The translations under genes were made by a program, and so were the position numbers. Positions 45,104-53,756 of a DNA stretch of 64,000 nt are shown one piece after another. Source of the DNA: Cymbomonas tetramitiformis (taxonomy: Eukaryota > Chlorophyta > Pyramimonadophyceae > Pyramimonadales > Pyramimonadaceae); assembly GCA_001247695.2 (NCBI GenBank), contig LGRX02027647.1:1-64000 (forward strand). The letters are read 5' to 3'. Below the pieces are notes generated by a model, which saw nothing but the letters and a program-made list of their open reading frames with translations, was not told where the DNA came from and searched no databases. Positions within the stretch are counted from its first letter, which is position 1. Every line of letters starts with the position of its first letter.

Positions 45104-45532
45104 CTAGTCAATAGTACAAGCGTCCAAATCAAACATTCTAACTAAGCTGCATATTCTAAAGCTGCGAAAACAAAACGGACACCTTCCGTCATCCTCCCGC
45201 AGCAAGTCACTGCTCAGCTCCGTTAACGCTTCGTACGTCAGAATACCGTAGCCGCGAGTGTTATTCCACACTTGCCACTGCCATGGTGGATATTCGTCGT
45301 AGTGCCAGCCGACCTCGTACCAGTACACCAAGTGCCTCACACCTGTTCTTTCGGTTGTTGTGCGGCCGTGGATGTACAGCGGCCACACTTGTAACCAGTT
45401 CCAGGTGTTAAACTGTATTCTCGTTCTGTAAAACTCAACATAGTCCGCTTCCGCTTGTAGACGCGCACGTATCCAAAGCACATTAATTACCTCTGGGTAC
45501 ACCTCAACCTCCTCTGGCTGTTCGTCAGACAT
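45104..45532 (-). CDS. Trp/Tyr-rich protein of unknown function
   Basis: 142 residues from an ATG. Acidic start (SDEQPEEVEVYPEV), then an aromatic-rich centre (FNTWNWLQVWPLYIHG, YWYEVGWHYDEYPPWQWQVW) and a C-terminal Cys pair (CPFCFR). No signal peptide, membrane segment or known domain is recognised. It is intronless and stands alone between two clusters of the GTCATCGATGAC palindrome, the nearer one about 280 bp upstream of its start. The region around its 3' end (44942-45103) holds no gene. Codon use and composition fit the surrounding AT-rich island rather than the retrotransposons. Confidence 0.5.
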   Translation of the reverse strand: MSDEQPEEVEVYPEVINVLWIRARLQAEADYVEFYRTRIQFNTWNWLQVWPLYIHGRTTTERTGVRHLVYWYEVGWHYDEYPPWQWQVWNNTRGYGILTYEALTELSSDLLREDDGRCPFCFRSFRICSLVRMFDLDACTID

Positions 45533-45746
45533 TTCTTAGCGTAATTGCCACAAGGTTATTTCGCAAAGACCCAAACCGAGTTCGCCTTTTCTATTTATGA
45601 ACAAAACCTAACAGTATTCTATTTATGAAAAGAGCTGAAAGTATTCAAACCGCGCGCGCGCGCGGTGTCGAGTCTCTGCGCGCGGACTTGGCGACGAGCA
45701 CTGGCTGCGGGAAAAGTTCCTGGTAGTTGAAATATTTATTGTCACA

Positions 45747-45869
45747 CTAATTATTATTTAAGAAGCAATTTCTTTCTTGCATAAGTAAAATTATACTACG
45801 AACTCTTCCGTCATCGATGACAACAGACCATGCAGGTCCATGCGGCAACAACATGTCGTCATCGATGAC
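45747..45869 (-). CDS. Small possible exon with two VIDD peptides
   Basis: Following a possible acceptor (AAATACAG) the minus strand reads PENIVIDDDMLLPHGPAW, then SVVIDDGRVRSIILLMQERN, to a TAG. Both VIDD peptides are encoded by the palindrome GTCATCGATGAC. It matches the PKNIVIDD exons near 44.8 kb, so it may be part of the same gene family. The exon structure is unproven. Confidence 0.3.
   Translation of the reverse strand, partial: VIDDDMLLPHGPAWSVVIDDGRVRSIILLMQERNCFLNNN
45810..45869. promoter_or_regulatory. Pair of GTCATCGATGAC palindromes
   Basis: Exact copies at 45810-45821 and 45858-45869, 48 bp apart, 278-337 bp upstream of the minus-strand gene that starts at 45532. Confidence 0.5.
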
Positions 45870-45978
45870 GATATTCTCAGGCTGTATTTGAACAGAAAGT
45901 ATATATATTTTTGTAAAATCCTCCCGCGTATTATTCTCCGAAGTCAACATTATTACAGATTTCAGTCCAGGTTTTTTA

Positions 45979-46998
45979 CTAAACAAAGCTCAAACCTCCA
46001 CTCTTCAAGCGAATCTCTTGAGTTACGTCCACGTCCTCTTGTGCTACTATATTTCGATCGCTCGGTGGCCTTTTAACCTTGAACCAAGGAGGTAAAAGGC
46101 AATATACACACTTCTTCACAGGGCAAAACTGTATCTTTTGCGTTACCCATGTGGAAGTGTAGTTAAGTTTCTTTTTGCCCATGACAACAACACGGGGACG
46201 ATGAGGAGGAAGTATCGGCTGAAGGGAGTTTGTGTCTTTCGCTGTCACACAGCCACTCCTTGAGTAGGAAGCCGCACATGTCGCGTTCTGGGAACTCCCG
46301 TTCTGGAGTGCGTACTCTCCTTGTTCGAGCTTTTCCTTACGCTTTGCCACCTTCACAACCTCTAAAGCAGTCAGAATCAGTTCCACCTCGTTGTCCGTAA
46401 AACCGCTTTGGTAGTAGTACGCATGTCCGGGGAGAAAGCCTGCCTTCATTAAAACGTAGCAGATGTGATAACACCAGTGAACACTATTTTCCCGTGTACG
46501 AGTAGTGATTACGTTTTGGAAATACGTACAGCTACAAGAAACTTGCTTCTTCCTTGAGTGACTAAAAGTCACAACACTCTCGGCCATCCTATAGCCCCCA
46601 ACCTTGAAGGTCCGTTCGTGAACTCCGAAGTTTTCGTCGTTCACCCCGAATAATTGAGTGGGCGCGGGGACTCTCAGAACCGACAGCTTGGCGGGCTCCT
46701 GGAATAGCTTGGTGAGTGTGCCGACAAGCTTCTTGTTGCCTTTCGAGATGTATCTCACCGTCTTCAGGGTCAGAACGGAGTTACGCAAGCCGTCTTTGTC
46801 AGGCGAGTGAGTTTGAACAGCCGAAAGAAAGTCGAATAAGAGGTCGGAATCAACTTTTGTGGCGGTTTTCCAATAACAATCCAGCGAGTCGTCACTCGGA
46901 TCAGGATCGACCTTGAAGGTAAAGACTTCCGTCCCTTGCTTAGTTGTACTTTTACACTTCACAATCTTCGGCGTGGGTTCCTGCAAGTAACAAGTCAA
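45979..46998 (-). CDS. SWIM zinc-finger protein exon
   Basis: 339 codons; the frame opens with TTG, and the sequence GTTACTTGCAG just inside it (about 46982) looks like a splice acceptor. The true exon probably begins at GAACCC and an upstream exon is missing. At about residues 150-180 there is a SWIM-type finger: V-S-C-S-C-T-Y-F, then a spacer, then W-C-Y-H (C-x-C...C-x-H). SWIM fingers bind DNA or proteins and occur in MULE-type transposases and in regulators. The C-terminal 90 residues are Lys-rich with a Cys pair (CPVKKCVYC). No DDE catalytic domain is visible. Its relation to the neighbouring minus-strand exons is unknown; all lie on the same strand and share the palindrome. Confidence 0.6.
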   Translation of the reverse strand: MTCYLQEPTPKIVKCKSTTKQGTEVFTFKVDPDPSDDSLDCYWKTATKVDSDLLFDFLSAVQTHSPDKDGLRNSVLTLKTVRYISKGNKKLVGTLTKLFQEPAKLSVLRVPAPTQLFGVNDENFGVHERTFKVGGYRMAESVVTFSHSRKKQVSCSCTYFQNVITTRTRENSVHWCYHICYVLMKAGFLPGHAYYYQSGFTDNEVELILTALEVVKVAKRKEKLEQGEYALQNGSSQNATCAASYSRSGCVTAKDTNSLQPILPPHRPRVVVMGKKKLNYTSTWVTQKIQFCPVKKCVYCLLPPWFKVKRPPSDRNIVAQEDVDVTQEIRLKSGGLSFV

Positions 46999-47004
46999 GC
47001 TTTC

Positions 47005-47082
47005 GTCATCGATGACGATAATGCTGAAGGAAATAGTTTGACATTTTTATCTTTCAAACAACGAAATATTGTCATCGATGAC
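47005..47082. promoter_or_regulatory. Pair of GTCATCGATGAC palindromes upstream of the SWIM ORF
   Basis: Exact copies at 47005-47016 and 47071-47082, 66 bp apart and in the same codon phase. They lie immediately upstream of the SWIM-finger exon on the minus strand. The flanking bases differ between the two while the 12-mer is identical. Confidence 0.55.
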
Positions 47083-47820
47083 AATAAGTTGAACTATTAA
47101 AAGTTTACAAGGTGCAGATGTAATGTCAACATGTATCCGATTAAAATGTCGACAAAAGACGTGTCTAATTAAGATTAGTGTAAGTTGTTCATACCGGTGT
47201 GTTCGTCGTTTGCTGGGCAGCTGGTTGACCTAGCTGCCAAAGTTGTCACCCGGCGTCAACCTTGTTGTCGCGCGAGAAACGTGGGCTCGTCGCGCGAGAA
47301 ACTTTCTCGTAAGCCCGCGCGGGGCAAAATCGCGTGTTGACCCCCATTATCATGCCCGCCCCCCTTCTTTCCCCCTCCACAGTCCACCCCCCTACCCCCC
47401 TTGTGCGCTTTTGCACTCTCCTCGCGCTGTTGCAGTTGGCGGAACGAAAAACTGCTGTTTTTCGCTGGGGGAAAATACTTAGTATCAGAGCGTGACACGA
47501 GTACTCGCGTCTGCTCGCGTCAATTGTTATCTCGCCCTCACTTGTCAGTTGTCACTCGCGTGGTGCCGCGAGTTGACGCGCATCACACTGTGAGCTACAC
47601 TGTGGGTTGTCGCGCGTGTCACTCGCGCCTCAGATGTGCCACAGTTTGGCATGCACTTGTACACTCCGACTGCTGAACTGCACTGTTCTTCAAGAAAGGT
47701 GAACCGACGATAAGCATTCATAATCATGCACACAGCAACCTCGTCTTCGACATGAATTAACGTTGCCGCAGCATATTGCAGACAGGTGTCCAGGGAGAGG
47801 GACGTTGTTGTTGGATAAGA
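47083..47820. other. Gene-free stretch with CGCG-rich short repeats
   Basis: No supported gene. It contains repeated CGCGCGAGAAAC motifs (about 47267 and 47293) and several CTCGCGT motifs near 47510-47570. TTAGTATCAGAGCG at about 47479 resembles a tRNA-Met primer-binding site, but no LTR accompanies it. Confidence 0.4.
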
Positions 47821-48040
47821 ATGCCGTATAATCCTAGGGAACTATTGCAGTGCACCAAATGCCCACTGAAAATTCGCAGGGATGGTATGGCCACGCATTT
47901 GAAGCGACACCAAAAAAAAAGATCAGGAAGCTGGCAGCGTGGAGACTTTGTTTCGCCGGCATCAAGAGGCGCAAGTCACTCAAGCCCAAGACCATGAACA
48001 CGCCACTTCGGAGGCAGAAGTTGGTGACCAAGGTTTTCAG
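47821..48040 (+). CDS. First exon of the split hAT-like gene: C2H2 zinc finger
   Basis: ATG at 47821 begins MPYNPRELLQCTKCPLKI, forming a C-x2-C...H-x3-H finger (CTKC, HLKRH) within the first 32 residues. Just after the finger the frame runs through an A9 homopolymer (47912-47920). The reading shifted by one base gives a better continuation: DQEAGSVETLFRRHQEAQ and an acidic/polar linker ending GDQGFQ. It ends at a strong donor, CAG|GTGCGT (48041), in the phase that matches the next exon at 52099. The finger probably binds DNA, as in BED/C2H2-type hAT-derived proteins. The frame break may be a sequencing error or a real mutation. Confidence 0.6.
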
Positions 48041-51000
48041 GTGCGTGAGCTCACAAACGTAGATCTAGTAACCGACTCAACTTGAAGTCTCGGTCAAGTT
48101 TTCTTTTCGTCTGTTGGGTCGGAGTAAAAGTCGAAGAAAGCCATTGCGTTCTGTAACCGAAGGCAGCTTTGAATACTGCTTAAGTTGTCCCTAAAACCCA
48201 AGGTCGCCTTGGTTGTTTGCGTTCCGAGTTCTGTATGCGACAGTGGCATACACGCATGCCACGCATGCGTGTGCCCGATAAGTAGCGTCTAGAAAGCGTT
48301 TTCCGTGTACCTTTTCAAAATGATTCAGTACCAGAAATTACGTATCGTTTTTCGTTGTAAGCTTTCTCTAAAGGTTGTTTCATTAAGGTCAATAGCGTTT
48401 CTTGCAAACGCTGGAAATTCCGTGGGACTGTCCGCTCATTCGCCTAGCAGCGACCGGTATGCGTTTGATGCAGCATTAGACAAGCTTACTTACAACTTGG
48501 GACGCAATCATGCGCCAAGCTCTTCCACCTTAATGCGCGTTGAAATATCTTTTTGTTATTGTTGCGAACGTGTGCTGGTGCATGCTCCCCAGGACCCGGA
48601 ACTAAGCCTCGGGTTGCGTCGCTGTTTTGTTCAAGTAGCATAGAAAAGGCTCATTGAGATATTGAAGTCGGACATCGTTGCAACTAGTTAAAGACGGTTT
48701 TCGTAGAATAGTGTTACTATATTGTTGCGTGCGCACATATAACAGCTTAGTTTATTGGAATGCTAGATGCAGCCCCTCCCACCCGCCGAACTAAGTCTAC
48801 GGTGCTATGAGGAATGGTTTCAGTGTTTAGCGTTTTGATCTTAAAAGCATTGCTTTTACAACTAACTGTGAACAAGGTGTTAAACTTCGCACTTAGGGGT
48901 GAGCTTGAGACATCTGGATGGCTCGCTCGCTTAGGGTATGAGGGGGAAATGGCGTTCTCCCCGCCACACCCAATCTGCAATCTGCTGTGACACTAGGATT
49001 GGGTTCAGTGCTTGGGATGGCCATACAGCATGCATGTGTGATGCATTCCATTGTAAAGCCCTTGATCTAAGCTTTACAACCATATATGGCACTTAGGGGT
49101 GAGCTTGAGGCATCTGGAAGGCTCGCTCGCTTAGGGTATGAGGGGGAAATGGCGTTCTCCCCGCCACACCCAATCTGCAATCTGCTGTGACATTAGGATT
49201 GGGTTCAGTGCTTGGGATGGCCATACAGCATGCATGTGTGATGCATTCCATTGTGAAGCCCTTGATCTAAGCTTTACAACCATATATGGCACTTAGGGGT
49301 GAGCTTGAGGCATCTGGATGGCTCGCTCGCTTAGGGTATGAGGGGGAAATGGCGTTCTCCCCGCCACACCCAATCTGCAATCTGCTGTGACATTAGGATT
49401 GGGTTCAGTGCTTGGGATGGCCATACAGCATGCATGTGTGATGCATTCCATTGTGAAGCCCTTGATCTAAGCTTTACAACCATATATGGCACTTAGGGGT
49501 GAGCTTGAGGCATCTGGATGGCTCGCTCGCTTAGGGTATGAGGGGGAAATGGCGTTCTCCCCGCCACACCCAATCTGCAATCTGTTGTGACATTAGGATT
49601 GGGTTCAGTGCTTGGGATGGCCATACAGCATGCATGTGTGATGCATTCCATTGTGAAGCCCTTGATCTAAGCTTTACAACCATATATGGCACTTAGGGGT
49701 GAGCTTGAGGCATCTGGATGGCTCGCTCGCTTAGGGTATGAGGGGGAAATGGCGTTCTCCCCGCCACACCCAGTCTGCAATCTGTTGTGACATTAGGATT
49801 GGGTTCAGTGCTTGGGATGGCCATACAGCATGCATGTGTGATGCATTCCATTGTGAAGCCCTTGATCTAAGCTTTACAACCATATATGGCACTTAGGGGT
49901 GAGCTTGAGGCATCTGGATGGCTCGCTCGCTTAGGGTATGAGGGGGAAATGGCGTTCTCCCCGCCACACCCAGTCTGCAATCTGCTGTGACATTAGGATT
50001 GGGTTCAGTGCTTGGGATGGCCATACAGCATGCATGTGTGATGCATTCCATTGTGAAGCCCTTGATCTAAGCTTTACAACCATATATGGCACTTAGGGGT
50101 GAGCTTGAGGCATCTGGATGGCTCGCTCGCTTAGGGTATGAGGGGGAAATGGCGTTCTCCCCGCCACACCCAGTCTGCAATCTGCTGTGACATTAGGATT
50201 GGGTTCAGTGCTTGGGATGGCCATACAGCATGCATGTGTGATGCATTCCATTGTGAAGCCCTTGATCTAAGCTTTACAACCATATATAGCACTTAGGGGT
50301 GAGCTTGAGACATCTGGAAGGCTCGCTCGCTTAGGGTATGAGGGGGGAATGGCGTTCTCCCCGCCACACCCAGTCTGCAATCTGTTGTGACATTAGGATT
50401 GGGTTCAGTGCTTGGGATGGCCATACAGCATGCATGTGTGATGCATTCCATTGTGAAGCCCTTGATCTAAGCTTTACAACCATATATGGCACTTAGGGGT
50501 GAGCTTGAGGCATCTGGATGGCTCGCTCGCTTAGGGTATGAGGGGGAAATGGCGTTCTCCCCGCCACACCCAATCTGCAATCTGCTGTGACATTAGGATT
50601 GGGTTCAGTGCTTGGGATGGCCATACAGCATGCATGTGTGATGCATTCCATTGTGAAGCCCTTGATCTAAGCTTTACAACCATATATGGCACTTAGGGGT
50701 GAGCTTGAGACATCTGGAAGGCTCGCTCGCTTAGGGTATGAGAGGGAAATGGCGTTCTCCCCGCCACACCCAATCTGCAATCTGCTGTGACATTAGGATT
50801 GGGTTCAGTGCTTGGGATGGCCATACAGCATGCATGTGTGATGCATTCCATTGTGAAGCCCTTGATCTAAGCTTTACAACCATATATGGCACTTAGGGGT
50901 GAGCTTGAGGCATCTGGATGGCTCGCTCGCTTAGGGTATGAGGGGGAAATGGCGTTCTCCCCGCCACACCCAGTCTGCAATCTGTTGTGACATTAGGATT

Positions 51001-52098
51001 GGGTTCAGTGCTTGGGATGGCCATACAGCATGCATGTGTGATGCATTCCATTGTGAAGCCCTTGATCTAAGCTTTACAACCATATATGGCACTTAGGGGT
51101 GAGCTTGAGGCATCTGGAAGGCTCGCTCGCTTAGGGTATGAGGGGGAAATGGCGTTCTCCCCGCCACACCCAGTCTGCAATCTGTTGTGACATTAGGATT
51201 GGGTTCAGTGCTTGGGATGGCCATACAGCATGCATGTGTGATGCATTCCATTGTGAAGCCCTTGATCTAAGCTTTACAACCATATATGGCACTTAGGGGT
51301 GAGCTTGAGGCATCTGGATGGCTCGCTCGCTTAGGGTATGAGGGGGAAATGGCGTTCTCCCCGCCACACCCAGTCTGCAATCTGTTGTGACATTAGGATT
51401 GGGTTCAGTGCTTGGGATGGCCATACAGCATGCATGTGTGATGCATTCCATTGTGAAGCCCTTGATCTAAGCTTTACAACCATATATGGCACTTAGGGGT
51501 GAGCTTGAGGCATCTGGATGGCTCGCTCGCTTAGGGTATGAGGGGGAAATGGCGTTCTCCCCGCCACACCCAGTCTGCAATCTGCTGTGACATTAGGATT
51601 GGGTTCAGTGCTTGGGATGGCCATACAGCATGCATGTGTGATGCATTCCATTGTGAAGCCCTTGATCTAAGCTTTACAACCATATATGGCACTTAGGGGT
51701 GAGCTTGAGGCATCTGGATGGCTCGCTCGCTTAGGGTATGAGGGGGAAATGGCGTTCTCCCCGCCACACCCAGTCTGCAATCTGTTGTGACATTAGGATT
51801 GGGTTCAGTGCTTGGGATGGCCATACAGCATGCATGTGTGATGCATTCCATTGTGAAGCCCTTGATCTAAGCTTTACAACCATATATGGCACTTAGGGGT
51901 GAGCTTGAGGCATCTGGAAGGCTCGCTCGCTTAGGGTATGAGGGGGAAATGGCGTTCTCCCCGCCACACCCAGTCTGCAATCTGCTGTGACATTAGGATT
52001 GGGTTCAGTGCTTGGGATGGCCATACAACATGCGTTTGTTTCATCTTCGGTTCGACTTTCTTGGCTGACCAAGCTATACTTTGATTTGTTTGTGACAG
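48041..52098 (+). other. About 4-kb intron containing the 200-bp satellite
   Basis: Donor GTGCGT at 48041 and acceptor TTTGTGACAG ending at 52098 join the C2H2 exon and the hAT-like exon in phase 0 (QGFQ to RDEATTEDD). The intron's first 850 bp hold no supported gene; the rest is the satellite array. Confidence 0.55.
48889..52027. repeat. Satellite array: 15.7 copies of an exact 200-bp unit
   Basis: Units begin at 48889 (GCACTTAGGGGTGAGCTTGA) and recur every 200 bp with no insertions or deletions through 52027. Variation is limited to a few recurrent single-base alternatives (AATCTGC/AGTCTGC, CTGCTG/CTGTTG, GGATGG/GGAAGG) shuffled between units, a sign of recent gene conversion or unequal exchange. 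Each unit contains the near-palindromic CAGCATGCATGTGTGATGCA. The first unit differs at its left edge, and the last breaks off after 138 bp. Confidence 0.97.
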
Positions 52099-53646
52099 CG
52101 TGATGAGGCGACAACTGAAGATGACAGGCGAGGCGAAGCGAACTCTGGTGGGAGCGGTTTGGGTTTTACGATCTTGAACAAAGTGGGAAGTATGTATCGC
52201 TTGATACAGTCCTTAAAGACGGCTATCTTGCTCATTCAAACTCTTTGTCAAGGAACGTTGCCCGACTTGCCCAATGCCGTCGCGCAAAGAGTGGTGGAAC
52301 TTCAAGCACAAGAAGCATTGTCAAACCACCAGCAGCGTGCAGCTCTTCTGGAAATGAACCTGGGGCGTTGTCACACCGTCTCAAGCATAGCGGATGTCGC
52401 TCATTGCATGTATGAGGATTGGGATCCCGATAGTCCTCGGCTCATATGCAGAACATGCTTGCATCAAAAAACTTCCGGTGGCCCTCATGGAAAAGGAGTT
52501 CCTGCTAACCTGGTCAGTGGTGGAAACCGAGACAAACTTGGTGTTTTTGATGCACGTCAATCTGTGAAAGCCATCCGGAATGCGGTGGTAAAGCATAGAC
52601 ATTCCGCTGCTCACGAGTGGTGTGAGACGGAAGAGCAGCGGGAAGATCAACAAGCGTGTAAGCGCCGGAAGACCGGGATCACTCTTGGCCGGATGGCTTA
52701 TGAGTGCATCCGTGAGGGCGATAGCTACTTGAGATATGAAAGGCGATGTGTAGAGCAACATTTGCTCGGAAGCGACATCGGGCAATACCACCATAGCCGC
52801 CATTTTGTCTCCGACATGCTTCCTATCTTTCACGAGATTTTATTGCGACGCTTGTGTGAGTTCTTGAACAAGATAGATCTAGTGACACAACAACGACCGG
52901 TATTCGGGCTTGCGGCGGACAAAATGACAGAGTTGCGCCGCACAGGACAAGCGATCGGCATCGTGTTCATGGTCAACGGTGAATTTGTAGCGGCTTTCCT
53001 GGCAGATCCACCTGTAGTTGATGGGCATGATGGCGAGGGTGTGACCGAGAATATCTGGAAGGTGCTGCAAACGCAGTACTCGTTCGCCACTGATTTTCTG
53101 AAGCAGTCCCTCACGAGTATCGCATTCGATGGAGCTTACTTTGGTTTAAAGGTGCCGGAGGTTCTCGCCACGCGCTTGCAGCACTCTCTTGCATGGTTGA
53201 TGCCAGCTTGGGATGGAGCGCATAAATTGGAGTTGGTGATGAGCGACATCCGGAAGGATGAGCGGTTGGTGTGGTATAAGGAGGCGTCGGATTTCACTGC
53301 AGAGATTCTTTCAAAGTTTTCGCATGGGAAAAACTTTGAGGCGGTTATGAAGATCGCAAGTGACCTAGGTGTACGGCTTCTAGCTCCAAACTCGCATTGT
53401 GACACACGGTTTGCACAAGCCGAGAGAAAGGTGTACAAGAACGCCTGCTAGATTGGAGAGGGGGCAAGTTGAGGAATGGGTGTTTCCCACTCTCAGCCGC
53501 ACGAGAGCTGAGTTAGAGGCGGGAACATTCCACGGGGAGCGTTTGACCATGACGGGAGTTCAAGCTCAATACAAGAGTAATCCGAAGAAGGCATTCAAGT
53601 ATATGTTGAAGCACAAGTTGGGGAAGTGGTGTGACCTGGTCTTCCA
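52099..53646 (+). pseudogene. hAT-like transposase-derived protein, second exon, interrupted by element 2
   Basis: The frame is open from the acceptor at 52098 through the in-frame ATG at 52192 to a TAG at 53449, about 450 codons. It contains a Cys/His block (CRTCLHQK, HRHSAAHEW), a helical region (QYHHSRHFVSDMLPIFHE) and an RNase H-fold-like stretch (LTSIAFDGAYFGLK, then WDGAHKLELV, then DTRFAQ). This is the arrangement seen in ZNF862/hAT-derived proteins. Coding-like sequence continues beyond the TAG in another frame (EEWVFPTLSRTRAEL, KYMLKHKLGKWCDLVFQ), so one or two small indels near 53445-53485 broke it. It stops at 53646, where the 3' tail of non-LTR element 2 begins, so the insertion cuts the gene. 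The rest would lie beyond 64 kb. Assignment to hAT is by motif resemblance only. Confidence 0.6.
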
Positions 53647-53741
53647 GAAAAGAAAAAAAAAAGAAAAAACCACGCCCGTCGGGCGTATGAGTAAATTGAT
53701 TTCCCCGGCCCTACTCTGGGCCGGACCGCCACGAGTGGCGG
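53647..53741 (-). other. 3' terminus of element 2: three hairpins and a T/C tract
   Basis: On the sense strand, stems CCGCCAC/GTGGCGG (53726-53741), CCGGCCC/GGGCCGG (53705-53724) and ACGCCC/GGGCGT (53672-53686) stand in a row, then GG and T6-C-T10-C-T4-C. The region is a good candidate for the structure recognised by the element's reverse transcriptase. Confidence 0.75.
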
Positions 53742-53756
53742 CCATGTTGGGACAAT

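Noticed and set aside
47479..47492. tRNA-Met primer-binding site of an LTR element (TTAGTATCAGAGCG)
   Set aside because: One mismatch to the common site, no LTR ending beside it and no gag/pol downstream.
48889..52027. CRISPR-like array
   Set aside because: The units are contiguous 200-bp repeats without unique spacers, in a eukaryotic intron; this is satellite DNA.
51893..52114. 73-codon minus-strand ORF at the end of the satellite
   Set aside because: It is translation of the last satellite unit and its flank, with no motif; the other units do not keep an equivalent long frame.
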